A stretch of 64,000 nt of DNA. Source: Mactra quadrangularis (taxonomy: Eukaryota > Mollusca > Bivalvia > Venerida > Mactridae). The stretch covers positions 34,813,222 to 34,877,221 of the forward strand of contig CM046294.1 in assembly GCA_025267735.1 (NCBI GenBank), given 5' to 3'. The notes beneath the pieces are model-generated. The model worked only from the letters and a program-made list of their open reading frames with translations, ran no database searches and had not been told where the DNA came from. Each line of letters opens with the position of its first letter. The stretch's first letter is position 1. Below are positions 1 to 11,154 of this stretch, piece by piece. Made by a program: the position numbers and the translations under genes.

Positions 1-57
1 TTTATGTATATCACACTATTTATATGTTCCAAAACATTTTTTGCCTATATTTATGTA

Positions 58-793
58 CAGTCAAACCTGTCTATAGTGGTCAGCTAAGGAACTGGCTGAA
101 AGTGACCACTATAGACAGGTGACCACTATATGCAGGGTCTCTCAAAACAAACAAACAAATAAATATATACAGGAAATGTCTTTTATATATGCTGTTTCAT
201 CACAATAATTATACTATAGTCGTATATAAACATTATATATCATATAAACATTATATATCATTTTACATATAAATTAATGTAAAGACATAATATGTATTGG
301 ACAATGAATTGTATTGGAAATGAAATTATAAATCAAGCTATTTTAGTATTTAGCTAAAAAAGTAAGCCATTTCTCCAGGCTTGATATATTGTCAAGCCAC
401 GTATCTACTGCTGCTCTGCTTACAATGGAAATATTCAATAGCGTGTTATTTTCCACTTGAAAAATGTTCTCATATAAAGATATTGCTGGCCATGTCGACG
501 AAAAATCATAACCTCTCTTTAACAATTAAATAACAATTTTACATTCTGTCAGCTGTTGACGGTGATCGTTATTTTTACAATTCCGTGCAAATTACTTGTT
601 CAGGTCAATTGACCCTTATACTGACCGCTATACAACGCAAATCGGTACAAAACTAGTGACCACTGACCGCGTTGAACAGGGTCACGCTATATGAAGGGTC
701 AAATTAGAACAAAACTGTTCGGGAGGACCCTGAACTGACCATTATGGACAGGGTCACGCTATATAGAGGTGACCGTTAATACAGGTTTCACTA
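58..793. mobile_element. Non-autonomous TIR element, 'aaacctgt' family
   Basis: The left end reads 'cagtcaaacctgtctatag' and the right end, reverse-complemented, reads 'tagtgaaacctgtattaac'. Both continue into repeated 'ggtca..cctgt..tata' subterminal blocks (61-150 and 600-790). This short inverted-repeat layout with repeated subterminal motifs is typical of a MITE. No transposase frame is present and no clear target duplication was found. The end motif resembles the 58732-59637 element (CAGTR..AACCT), so the two may be related. Superfamily unknown. Confidence 0.6.
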
Positions 794-1537
794 TATCTGT
801 TTCTCTGATATCAATTCCAGCTATCCTAGTTGTGGCAGGGGTCACACCTTTCTGTAAAACTATGGTTTATAATGTTGATTTTCCTCCGTACAGGTAGAAT
901 TGGATTTGTGACAGAAGGTCTATTGAAAACTAGTAAATAGTTCATACTCAGAACTTGAATTTATGTTTTTTCCATCAGTTTTTACATATTTATTGCTGAA
1001 AAGCATGCAACACAGATTAACCCTAGTGTTCTGTGTACACATATTTCAACTTTGTTTCACACAGTTACATCTGGTACAAACAAGGTTTTTCTGCTATACG
1101 AAAACCATTTACTATACCATAATTGTTTATTTATGTGGTCAGTTTGCTTAATGCATTCATCTGATCAGGTTCATAAGTACATGTATAGTATTTGTTGGTG
1201 TTTTTACACAGACATCTATGTTTAATCAATCACAGTGAATTTTTCACTTCTTTATATCAATTTTATTGTATTTTTTACATTTTCATATTTTCCCAAAATG
1301 CTTTACCACTTAATCTCTTTGAAAGATTTATTTGTTTCTTTTTAGTGTACAAGTTGTTGAGTTTTTGAATGTTTATATCCATATGATAACTTAGTTTTTG
1401 ACACATTCAAGATATATCTTAATTGGTAAAAACTAACATGTTTCTGCTTCAATATTCCATCAATCCATATTAGCACTATTCAAGAAAATAGAACTTGCAT
1501 ATTGTAATCATATAACCTAACTTTCATATCACTTCAG
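794..1537. other. AT-rich stretch, no recognised feature
   Basis: Only short chance open frames (one of 62 codons at 963-1151) with no conserved motif. T-richness on the plus strand would fit an intron of a plus-strand gene. Confidence 0.4.
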
Positions 1538-1624
1538 GGTAAAGGTTGTGACAATATCATTTTATGTCTTATACAATGCTTCAGAGACATCAAAGACAAG
1601 AAAATGTTTGTCAGTATCACCTAA
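1538..1624 (+). CDS. Candidate terminal coding exon, unrecognised
   Basis: A usable acceptor ('catatcacttcag') is followed by 28 open codons and a TAA stop at 1622-1624. The peptide begins GKGCDNIILCLIQCF. A canonical AATAAA at 1768-1773 lies about 145 bases after the stop, where a poly(A) signal would be expected. Against this, an open run of 28 codons is not rare by chance and no neighbouring coding exon is seen. The 'GCDN' start is faintly like the last strand of PP2C phosphatases, but that is too little to name it. Treat as a hypothesis. Confidence 0.22.
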   Translation, partial: GKGCDNIILCLIQCFRDIKDKKMFVSIT

Positions 1625-2514
1625 GCTCATAATTGAACTACCGCTGTTGAAATGCCTGTACACTGTTGAATTGTGTAATTTATAACTTAATTTTCAGGTA
1701 ATTTACTGCCTTCATTTTCTGTATTTTCATTGGTTAATTTAATGTTGATATTGTGGAGGTACTACAAAATAAATTTTTATGATGCAATTTCTGTTAGTTT
1801 TGATTGTTAAGTTATCATAATTAGGTATTGCTGATGTTTTAGATTTATTTTAAATATTTTTGAAATCTTCAACTGTGTCATTTTGCCAGTTGTACTTTCA
1901 GGGGTAAAAATGGCTGCCTGCCAATGTGTTTAATTAATGTAATTGTCCTATTTTATCATGTCAACAACTTAATATAAGATAATCTGATATTTTCACCTCA
2001 TAGTTGGAACCAGCTTTTACACATGCATTTAGAATGTTTATAAATCATCATGTCATACTTTATCCAGTCAAGTGATATTATATAAAAGAATGATAAACTG
2101 ATTACAGGAATAAAATTGATTTCTTATAGAAATAGTATTTACATCAATTAACCAAATCATCATGTCAGTCGTACATGTAGTATAAATGTGCAATACTTGT
2201 GTATTCAGTGTCATACTTAGATTCAATCATGATTTTGTTTACATGCAATATAAAATCTTGTTTCTACTGTATTGAGATATGTTTGTCATGTTGTAAAGTG
2301 TTCAGTTTACCAGATTTTTTTACTTTGATTCATTTGTGTGTCAGTGCACTGTCTTGACTCTCGACCTGACATATTTATGTCTCATAACTTGATTAGAATA
2401 GCTGTGAACTTTAACACAGTATACCTTTTCATTCTTTTCTCATTGAGTTTTTTCTAATTGCTATAAGATATTTTACTGATTTTGTCTTTTGGTCTTTTGT
2501 TTTTATTCATTTTT
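1625..2514. other. T-rich non-coding stretch
   Basis: Holds the AATAAA at 1768-1773 that could serve the preceding candidate exon. Otherwise simple T-rich DNA with no repeat or frame that I recognise. Confidence 0.4.
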
Positions 2515-3065
2515 AGCTCGACTTTACGAAGTAAATGGAGAGCTCTCCTACTTGCCCTAGTGTTGGCGTTGGCGTCCATATATGTGATTAAAGTTTTTGT
2601 GCAGTAAAATATTTTGTAATTATAACTTTTTTATTTCTTAGGTATCAACTTCAAACTTTAAATGTATGTTCCTTATTAACAACCTCTTCTCATGTGACAA
2701 GGTTCATATCTCCTTATACATTTTTTTCAGAATTATCCCACTTTGAACTTAGATTTTTCTTTAAAAAATATTTGTTTTTACTGCAACTGTTTTATTTCTT
2801 TAGGTATTAACTTCAAACTTTAAATATATGTTCCTTATTATCAACCACATCTCATGTGACAAGGTTCATATCTCCAAATACATTTTTTCAAAATTGTCTC
2901 CCTTGAACTTAAAATTTTAAAGATTTTTTAAAAATATTTTTACTTTAAATTTGTTACGGTTATATTTCCAAATTTTAAAATATGTATGTTCCTTATCATC
3001 AACCACATCTCCTGTGACAAATACTTACTTAGTCGAGCATGCTGTCTCCTCTGACAGCTCTTGTT
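2515..3065 (+). mobile_element. Tandem-repeat element, family A, copy 1
   Basis: Begins 'agctcgactttacgaagtaa' after a T run and ends 'gacagctcttgtt'. Subterminal 'agctcgactt' (2515) is inverted as 'agtcgagcat' near 3031. The body holds about three diverged units spaced 156-162 bp, each with 'ggtatcaacttcaaacttta' and 'atgttccttat'. Further copies lie at 13114-13401 and 33815-34078. A central tandem repeat, subterminal inverted repeats and a fixed 'ctcttgtt' end resemble bivalve 'pearl' or Helentron-associated elements. That assignment is inference; the family itself is plain in the sequence. Confidence 0.75.
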
Positions 3066-4045
3066 CTGGTTAATGTTGCTTTTCAGATATGATCTTGTTT
3101 AGATAGATTTTTGGTTTGGAAAAAAATAATTCTATTCAATATTTCATTAATCTTAGTTAGACCAATATATATAACTGAGGTCCTGTCTTTTTGAACTGAA
3201 GTACATGTAGAGTACTTGTCAGAATACAGCCTTAACCCTTTTTTAAAAAGTAAATTCTAGAAAAATCAGATTCATGTACCTACCAAGTTTTATAAAAAAA
3301 TCCATTTATAAAGTGAATTAGTAAAGATCTACTTGTAGTAAAATTCTAGGCTTACTTAGTGAAAAAATATTTGGATTTTGCTACTCCTGAAAAAAGAGAG
3401 GGAGAGAGAGAGAGGAAGGGAGGGAGGGAGAGAGAGAGAGCTCTCAGTTTTTGTGTATAAAGCACTGAGGTAAAATTCCTTTATACTGAATCCTGTGATG
3501 ATATATTTATATTACATGTATATTGTTCTTCTTTGTATGTTATGTTTTGTATAAAGTTTATTTAATTATATATGTATATGATTTATGTATTGTTTAGGAT
3601 TAATATTCAATGAGCAAAAGGATCAGAGGTGAAATAAAGATTAAAGTAGATTTCTTTCAAGGGTTTACCTTGTAAATATAGGACCATAGTCAGAGGCGGA
3701 TCAAGCAGTGCGTCAGGGGGGGTCTGGACAATTACAATATGTTCCTCTATGAATATAACATTAGAACTTGTAGGTAGTTTGCTTTGAATCTGGATTAAAA
3801 ACCACAACATGAAATATCTCTATCTGATAGAGTAAACTAAAAACAATGATTCTGATTGGAACTAGCATTTTCTTTCTTCTCAAATCCAAAAAATCAGAAA
3901 AAACAATAATTATAGAAGAAACTATTGTTAGAGTCTGCAACTGTTGGTAATTGTAGAACCCTAACTGTCGGTAGTTTGCATTGAATCTGGACCCCTATAA
4001 ACAATATATTGTATTTGTAACTGTTGTTGTATTACATCCAGACTT
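3066..4045. other. Spacer with purine microsatellite and a MITE fragment
   Basis: AT-rich sequence containing a (GA)n/(GGGA)n tract at 3395-3440 and a short piece at 3688-3730 ('cagaggcggatcaagcag', then a G run). That piece resembles the ends of the MITE at 31788-32090. No gene signal. Confidence 0.5.
3395..3440 (+). repeat. Polypurine microsatellite (GA/GGGA)n
   Basis: About 46 consecutive purines of GA and GGGA type, followed by 'ctctc'. Purine strand bias makes it a possible triplex-forming tract, but no gene is known beside it. Confidence 0.85.
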
Positions 4046-5005
4046 CTGACAATATTCTACCCTGAACTATCCAACTGACACTATAATGTGACTATTGTAC
4101 CTTGAACTATCCAGCTGACAAATATTGTACCTTGAACTACCCCACTGACAATATTCTACCTTGAACTATTCAACTGACAACATTGTACCTTGAACTATCC
4201 AACTGACAAATATTGTACCTTGAACTACCCCACTGACAATATTATACCTTGAACTATCCACCTGACAATATTATTCCCTGAACTATCCAACTGACAAATA
4301 TTGTACCTTGAACTATCCAGCTGACAACATTGTACCTTGAACTATCCAACTGACAACATTGTACCTTGAACTATCCAACTGACAATATTCTACCGTGAAC
4401 TATCCAACCGACAATATTATTCCCTGAACTATCCAACTGACAATATTGTACCTTGAACTATCCAGCTGACAACATTGTACCTTGAACTATCCAACTGACA
4501 ACATTGTACCTTGAACTATCCAACTGACAATATTCTACCGTGAACTATCCAACTGACAATATTCTACCTTGAACTATTCAACTGACAACATTGTACCTTG
4601 AACTATCCAACTGACAATATTCTACCTTGAACTATCCAACTGACAATATTCTACCTTGAACTATTCAACTGACAACATTGTACCTTGAACTATCCAACTG
4701 ACAATATTCTACCTTGAACTATCCAGCTGACAATATTCTACCTTGAACTATTCAACTGACAACATTGTACCTTGAACTATCCAACTGACAATATTCTACC
4801 GTGAACTATCCAACTGACAATATTCTACCTTGAACTATTCAACTGACAACATTGTACCTTGAACTATCCAACTGACAATATTCTACCTTGAACTATCCAA
4901 CTGACAATATTCTACCTTGAACTATTCAACTGACAACATTGTACCTTGAGCTATCCAGCTGACAATATTGTACCTTGAACTATCCAACTGACAACATTGT
5001 ACCTT
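4046..5005 (+). repeat. 29-bp minisatellite, about 33 units, with higher-order structure
   Basis: The unit is 'ctgacaatattctacc' plus 'ttgaactatccaa', 29 bp (30 in a few units). Variants carry tattct or acattgt, ccttg/ccgtg/ccctg, and atccaa/attcaa/atccag. Units are ordered, not random: 4262-4552 is two copies of a five-unit block (about 145 bp), and 4524-4958 is five copies of a three-unit block (87 bp). The repeat has no long frame and no flanking cas-like gene, and the 'spacers' are themselves repeated. Confidence 0.95.
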
Positions 5006-5608
5006 ATATTATGTACAGTTAAACCTAATTATATAAAATCCAGGGTGTTTTTATACATTCTGGCATTTCATGCATTTTAGTGCTAAAATATTGCATTATT
5101 GTGTTTTGTACAGTTCATTATGTATCTATTTATGGAATATGTATTAAGTTTATTATTTATTTTTATACTTAATTATTTATTTTTCAATCATGGGTCATCA
5201 AGTTTTAAAGTTTAGAATTACAAACAGAACTATACTAGACTGTATACAATGCTATCTATAATTGCCTTTGGTTGTGTTTTTCAAACTTATAAGTAATATT
5301 GTTATATGAACGTGATATTGTAAATTTTTAATCAACTGTCAGTGGAACATATATTACCCCACTGATTTACAAACTTGATTATCAATATTTAGTACAGAAA
5401 TACTGTAGTAAGTATTTAAATCAGAAGGTTCATGTATTTGCCAATGGCAGTTGAATAAGATTTATCAATAAAATTGTGTTCGAAAACATTATCTCCATTT
5501 CTTTTTTATATTTATTTAATCTTTGTTGTTTCGTTTTTATATTATCATACATGTATTCTTTAAAACAAAATTCTCTTTGTATGTGCTAGATAAAAGCATG
5601 TGCTTGAC
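5006..5608. other. AT-rich spacer
   Basis: No repeat, frame or RNA gene recognised between the minisatellite and the foldback element. Confidence 0.4.
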
Positions 5609-6438
5609 CACTGGCACCAGAGTCCATGATCATAATATAATGCGCACGTCCCTATATATCGTTCCCTGTGCATACATACATGTGCACTAACTTATTTATA
5701 ATATACATGGTATTAAACGTTTTCTACAGTGTGTATGGCCCTAACCGTTTTTCTTCAATTTGACGTATATCTGAAAGAAAATGTCGGTCTTGATTTAAAG
5801 ATTAAACATTCCTCTAACATCATGTAAAGTCACAAATTTGTATCTGATACGGTTTTCATAAAATAGGTGTATATTCTATTTATAGAACTCGAAACATGTA
5901 AATGCAATGACGTAGAATAATATATTCTACGTCATTGCGTAAATGTTTACCTAGGTGGTGCGTTCTGATTGGGTTTAAACTTCATTGACAAGGTACGGGA
6001 AAAAACTTCATTGACAAGGTACGGGAAAAGTCTCGAGGATTTTATCAACCAATCAGTTTACATCGGTTAACACGTCATGATATAACTGGAAGTAAACACT
6101 GTATCTCAATCGCTGCAAAATGATGATATTGAAAGCACCGTTAATTTCATGATAACCATTTCATGATATAACGATTTTAAATAGTCAGTTTTGTAAGGTA
6201 ATGTTTAATCTACAAATCGAGACCAATATTTGCATTTAAATATATTCCTTTATTCCAAAAGGTAAAATTTATCTGTCAGACCGTACCTACTGTCAAAACG
6301 GTTTAATACCATGTGAATTTTATAATGAAAGTATAGTTAAAGCATGGCAATGTATACGGGAGCAATTTTTATTTCTGTTTGTTGACTAAATATTATATGT
6401 GTGCATATTTAAAGAATGTAAGGACTCTGGTGCCAGTG
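5609..6438. mobile_element. Foldback/hAT-like MITE with 17-bp perfect TIRs
   Basis: Perfect inverted ends 'cactggcaccagagtcc' (5609-5625) and 'ggactctggtgccagtg' (6422-6438). The flanks 'tgcttgac' and 'tgcttgat' look like an 8-bp target duplication with one change, which fits a hAT-type insertion. Longer, diverged inverted arms continue inside (about 5695-5830 against 6190-6320, sharing 'tggtattaaac' and 'agattaaacatt'). The centre has a 16-bp-stem palindrome (5904-5938) and a 26-bp direct duplication (about 5979-6030). No coding capacity. A lone copy of the end motif sits at 16309-16325. Confidence 0.8.
5904..5938. repeat. Perfect hairpin, 16-bp stems
   Basis: 'gcaatgacgtagaata' is followed after three bases by its exact reverse complement. 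It lies near the centre of the foldback element. Confidence 0.9.
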
Positions 6439-6486
6439 TGCTTGATTTATTTGTGATTTGTTTTATTTATTTGTTTGTTGTATTTT

Positions 6487-8173
6487 TATACGCCCGTTTT
6501 GAAAAAACGGACATATTATATTATGATGTTGTCCGTCTGTCCGGCCATCTGTATGTCCGTGGACAATTGCTTGTTCCGATGTTAACTCAAGACAGGATGT
6601 ACCTAGGTTTCTCAAATTTTATGTGTGGATAGCCTTTGGGTGTAGGAGGTTCCCTATTGATTTTGAGACTCCAGGGTCAAAGGTCAAGGTCATTGGGACT
6701 TAAAATATGAAATCATTGTCCGGACAATAACTCAACAGGGACTGTACCTAGGTTCACCAAATTTTATGTCAGAGTAGCCCATGTGTAAAGGAAGTTCTCT
6801 ATTGGTTTTGGGGCCCCTGGGTCAAAGGTCAAGGTCAAAGGGGCATCATATGGAAAAACCTTGTCCGGACAATAACTCAACAACCGCAGTACCTAGGTTC
6901 ACCAAATTTTATGTGAGAGTAGCACATGTGTCAAGGATGTGCCCTATTGGTTTTGGGCCCCCAAGGTCAAAGGTCGAGGTCACATGGATATCATATGGAA
7001 AAACCTTGTCCGGACAATAACTCAACAACCACTGTACCTAGGTTCACCAAATTTTATGTGAGAGTAGCCCATGTGTCAAGGATGTGCCCTGTATGTTTTG
7101 GGGTCTCAAAGGTCAAGGTCACAGGGGCATCATATGGAAAAACCTTGTCTGGACAATAACTTAACAACCATTGTACCTAGGTTCACTTAATTTTTATGTG
7201 AGAGTAACCCATGTGTCAATGATGTGCCCTATTAGTTTTGGGCCCCAGGGTCAGAGGTCAAGGTCACAGGGACTTCATATGGAAAACTTTGTCGGGACAA
7301 TAACTCAACAACCACTGTATCTAGGTTCACGAAATTTTATGTATGGATACTCCTTGAGTAGAGGATGTACCTTAATGATTTTGAGACCCAAGGGTCAAAG
7401 GTCAAGGTCACTGGGACTAATTTATATGAAAACCTTGTCCGGACAATAACTATACAACCATTGTATCTAGGTTCACTTACTTTTTTGTGTGAGAGTAACC
7501 CATGTGTCAATGATGTGCCCTATTAGTTTTGGGGCTCCAGGGTCAAAGATCAAGGTCACAGGGACATCAAATGGAAAAACCTTGTCCGGACAATAACTTA
7601 ACAACCACTTCCTAGGTGCACCAAATTTTATGTGATGATAGCCTTTTGGTAGAGGATGTTCCCTTTTGATTTTGAGACCCCAGGGTCAAAGGTCAAAGTC
7701 ACTGGGACTTAATTTATATTAAATCATTGTTCGGACAATAGCTCAATAATGACTGAACCTAGGTTCACCAAATTTTATGTAAGGGTAGCCTAAATGTCTA
7801 GCATATGCCCCTTTGGTTTTTAGCCCCATGAGTTAAAGGTCAAGGTCACAAGAAAATCATAAGGAAAAACATTGTCTAACAACCAACTTTATCTAGGTTC
7901 ATGTATCGATACTCTTTGGGTCAAGGGTGTGAACTTTTGGTTCTGAGGCCCCAGGGTCAAGGTCACTGGAAGTTCATGTGGGAAGACTTGTGCCGGTGAT
8001 AACTCAACCACGGCTGTACCTAGGTTCTCAAAATCTTTGCTTTGGATAGCACTCCAGTTAAGTATGGGACCTATCCGGGGTCATTGGTCAAGGTCACAGG
8101 GACTTCATATGAGATAGAACACAGCATGGACTGCTCACGGGCGTATAATGCCCCGCCCAGCGGAGCTCTTGTT
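6487..8173 (+). mobile_element. Tandem-repeat element, family B (1.7 kb)
   Basis: Starts 'tatacgcccgttttgaaaaa' with a local hairpin (ccgttttgaaaaaacgg) and ends 'cagcggagctcttgtt'. 'tatacgcccgt' recurs inverted as 'acgggcgtata' near 8137. About ten units lie between. 'cggacaataactcaaca' begins at 6721, 6866 and 7011 (exactly 145 bp apart), then near 7150, 7294, 7440, 7587 and 7732. Each unit carries 'gggtcaaaggtcaaggtcac'. Small open frames here (79-92 codons) are products of the repeat. The structure fits a Helentron-associated non-autonomous element, by inference. Confidence 0.8.
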
Positions 8174-8745
8174 TTAATTTTCATATAGATTACAAGTAGT
8201 ATAGATCTACATGTAATAATACATGTTCAATAATTGAAAGGAGAAGTACAATGTATATTAATACATTGACAGTGGTTATATAATATATGCATATTGACTA
8301 ACAATGTTTACTTTATTAAGTATTATTGGCACTTGAAATAAAAACATTTAACCAATAACAAAGTTGTATAAAACTAATCTATAATTATATGAGAAAATTA
8401 GGGGGAAGTTGAAGAATATGGTTAACTGTTTTAAACTATTTGATTATATAAAACATGAAAAGAGGAACCATCTATGAAAAGAAAAACAGTTTATTTACTT
8501 GTGCTTGAGCTTCATATGTATGAGCCTTGTTAAATTTTGTACAAAAATATCTATAAATGTATAATGTATTAAAGAACTATCCTAAGTATTGAATTAGTTT
8601 AATATTATTATGAGTATTTTGACACATTCAAAACAAGAACAATTTTCTTCAGTATCAATTTTGTGGAGACATAGATTAACTAGATAATATTTGTGTTATG
8701 GGTGGTTTTTTAAGGTCAACTATATGGAAACAAATAAGAAAAAAA
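8174..8745. other. AT-rich spacer
   Basis: No recognised feature. It ends at the dispersed 'tcaaagcgctgaa' motif. Confidence 0.4.
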
Positions 8746-8792
8746 TCAAAGCGCTGAATGCACTGGATTTGTTCGGGTTTGAAAATTGGAAT
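8746..8792 (+). repeat. Dispersed 'aatcaaagcgctgaa' motif, inverted to 12273-12325
   Basis: 'aatcaaagcgctgaatgcac' followed by 'tggatttgttcgggtttg' and 'aaaattgg'. The same ~45-bp string occurs inverted at 12273-12325. Shorter relatives lie at 18005-18032 (+), 29556-29582 (+) and 61045-61072 (-). The facing pair could be the ends of an old 3.6-kb transposon that has since taken in other elements. Confidence 0.55.
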
Positions 8793-9352
8793 TAGATTTC
8801 CTGGTCCAACAAAACATTTGTTCACAAAGAACAGTTCAGTGATATAAGTTTGATAGGTAGACCAGCAATGTTCCGGTTCAAAACACTTTATACAACCAAC
8901 CTATAAATACAACAGGTAAACCGGACAGGCGAACACACTACTGATTTTTTTTTACACAATCACCACTTAAAAGTTATCATTTATGCACATTTATTCTACA
9001 GCATCTGTATATACAATAAATGAAGTCCACTATTCAGACATCATTCAAAGTCATTTACTATGAACCATTCTGTTACATAAGATGATGTAACATCTCTGCT
9101 GACAACTGGCACAAACAACGAGTCTTGACTTAATCGGTGATACCACTATATTACATAAAATGACATAATCATCCCTACTGAGACGCACAACATAGCAGCG
9201 AATAATCTTACACTTGAGATATAGTGATTACTAGTGTATTAATGCCCCGGTCATAGCAGGCAATCTTTTTAAATTGCTCTATACATACTGAGGGACTACT
9301 TCTGGATTCGGTAAATTTTCAAAGTGGGAAAGGGTCTTAAATACGGTAAATA
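8793..9352. other. Spacer without recognised genes
   Basis: AT-rich. Two loosely similar blocks (9060-9130 and 9150-9230, each with a 'ttacataa..atgatg/atgaca' core) suggest an old local duplication. Confidence 0.35.
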
Positions 9353-9384
9353 TATTTGTTCAGGACTGAAGCCCTGAACAAATA
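9353..9384. repeat. Perfect 12-bp-stem hairpin
   Basis: 'tatttgttcagg', an 8-base loop, then 'cctgaacaaata'. It directly precedes the palindromic MITE. Confidence 0.85.
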
Positions 9385-9404
9385 AAAACAACAAAAAATA
9401 CATA

Positions 9405-9564
9405 GAGGATATTTGTCAACTTTGGTGTAAGATCGATTTTTATTTCACCGAGTGAGCTCAGAAAACATATTTTCACGAGTGGCATAGCCACGAGTGAAAA
9501 TGTCACTTTCTGAGTTCACGAGTTGAAATAAAAATCATCTTACACCAAAGTTGACGAATATTCT
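9405..9564. mobile_element. Palindromic MITE (~160 bp)
   Basis: Arms starting 'tttgtcaactttggtgtaag' and ending 'cttacaccaaagttgacg' are inverted across 'cacgagtggcatagccacga'. Both arms also contain 'tttttatttca' and 'gagctcagaaa' or their complements. Nearly the whole unit can fold into one stem. It has no frame. Such fully palindromic short elements are mobilised in trans by DNA transposases. Confidence 0.75.
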
Positions 9565-9879
9565 GTTTCTTTCATGCTTAGTTTTGTGTTATATTTTATG
9601 TATTTTACGTAAATTATATCGTGACATCATTTCTACTCCAAGATGACGTCATTTATCATCTAATATGACGTCATGAACGAAAATGTATTATTTTCTACAA
9701 CAATTATTATTGTTACAAACCATGGAGTTAAAAAGGAATGACCTTTACAAGAGTATTCTCCCTTGGATGTTAATTAAGTCATGGGCATTACATTATCACT
9801 CAGTAAAGTTACAAAACATCAACACTGTAAACATAAGTATACTAATCCAATAAAAAACAGTATAATAGATACAGTATTT
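9565..9879. other. Spacer with paired CRE-like palindromes
   Basis: Two complete TGACGTCA octamers at 9644-9651 and 9666-9673, starts 22 bp apart, with a near-copy 'tgacatca' at about 9622. TGACGTCA is the consensus for CREB/ATF factors. No start site is evident nearby. Confidence 0.4.
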
Positions 9880-11154
9880 AGCTCACCTGAGCTAGTCATG
9901 GTGAGCTTTAAGGATCGTTGAATGTCTGGTGTCTGTCCACAATTGTTTGTGAACACTCTAATGGTTACATTTTAAGCTCAATTATTTTCAAACTTTAATT
10001 TACTTACTCATAGAATGAGCCATTCTTTAAGAATTTAAATTGCATGAATTGTCAAACTACACGGCGAAATAGGATAGTTTACAATAACTTGATTAAACAA
10101 GCTCGTAGTTTTGTATATTATATTGTGGATTTTGTTTGTCAATATATTTAATGACATATTTCCAATTTTATTAGCAAACATTAGGTTAAAATTGTCATCA
10201 TTATTTTCATACTTGAATATCTTTCATTAGCGATAAATTTTATCTTAATATCAAATTTAACAGTTTTTACATATTATTTATGATGAATAACTAATTATAT
10301 ATCATACGGGTTGAGTTGTCCACGGTTTGAGTTGTCCCGGCTTACGGGTTGAGTTGTCCCGGATTGAGTTGTCTTCAAGTTGAGTTGTCCCGGTCCCTCA
10401 AAAACTAGGTCCAGGTCCAAATATGGAAAACCCTGTGAACACTCTAGTGGTTACATTTTAGACTGAATTCTTTTCAAACTTTGTGAGGATGTTTGTCTAG
10501 GTGATTGCTCGGGTAAGTTCGAACATGGGTCATCTCGTATGAAAAACTAGATCACAGGAGCTAAACATAGAAAAACCTTGTTAACACTGTAGGGGCTATT
10601 GTTTTGATCAAAATAACCTGAAAATTGGTCTGAAAGATTGTTTTGATGATTTCTAGGTCAACTATGAATATGGGTCACCTGGGGTCAAAAACTAGATCCA
10701 GGTCCAAATATGGAAAACCCTGTGAACACTAATGGTTACATTTTAGACTGAATTCTTTTTAAACTTTGTGAGGATGCTTGTTTAGGTGATTACTCGGATG
10801 AGTTCGAACATGGGTCATCTGGGATGAAAAACTAGGTCACAGGAGCTAAAAAGGGTAAAACCTTGTTAACGCTGTATGGGCTATTGTTTTGATCGAAATA
10901 TCCTGGAAATTGAGCTGAAAGATTGTTTTGATAATTTCTAGGTCAACTATGAATATGGGTCACCAGGGGTCAAAATCTAGGTCACTTAGCCCAAATATGG
11001 AAAAACCTTGTGAACACTCTAGTTGTCACAATTTTTACTCATTTGTTATCAAATTTGGTCAGGATGTTTGTATAGGTAATTGCTTCGATGAGTTCGAACA
11101 TGGGTCATCTTTGATACTCAGTTGAGCGATAAAGGGCCATCATGGCCCTCTTGT
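9880..11154 (+). mobile_element. Tandem-repeat element, family C, interrupted
   Basis: Starts 'agctcacctgagctagtcat' and ends 'gggccatcatggccctcttg' plus tt; 'gttgagcgat' near 11120 is a diverged inverted match to the start. Units recur at 287 bp ('ccctgtgaacact' at 10431, 10718 and about 11005). Each 287-bp unit is two ~143-bp halves of alternating type ('aaaactaggtccaggtcc' / 'actagatcacaggagc'). A foreign AT-rich block (about 10020-10385) ending in the 'gttgagttgtccc' cluster interrupts it. Not coding. Confidence 0.7.
10306..10383 (+). repeat. Cluster of five 'gttgagttgtccc' motifs
   Basis: Five direct copies of '(gg)ttgagttgtcccg', spaced irregularly at about 16-20 bp, at the right edge of a block inserted in family C. 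Related clusters are at 20073-20195 (mixed orientation) and 60092-60137 (inverted). Likely the subterminal repeats of one unclassified mobile family. Confidence 0.7.

Noticed and set aside
4046..5005. CRISPR-like array of 29-bp units
   Set aside because: Units are contiguous without unique spacers, variants recur in blocks, and the DNA is eukaryotic. It is a minisatellite.
6781..7449. Serial 77-92-codon frames with similar peptides, considered as a repeat protein
   Set aside because: Each is a translation of the 145-bp DNA unit (not a multiple of three), so the frame shifts from unit to unit. No protein is encoded.
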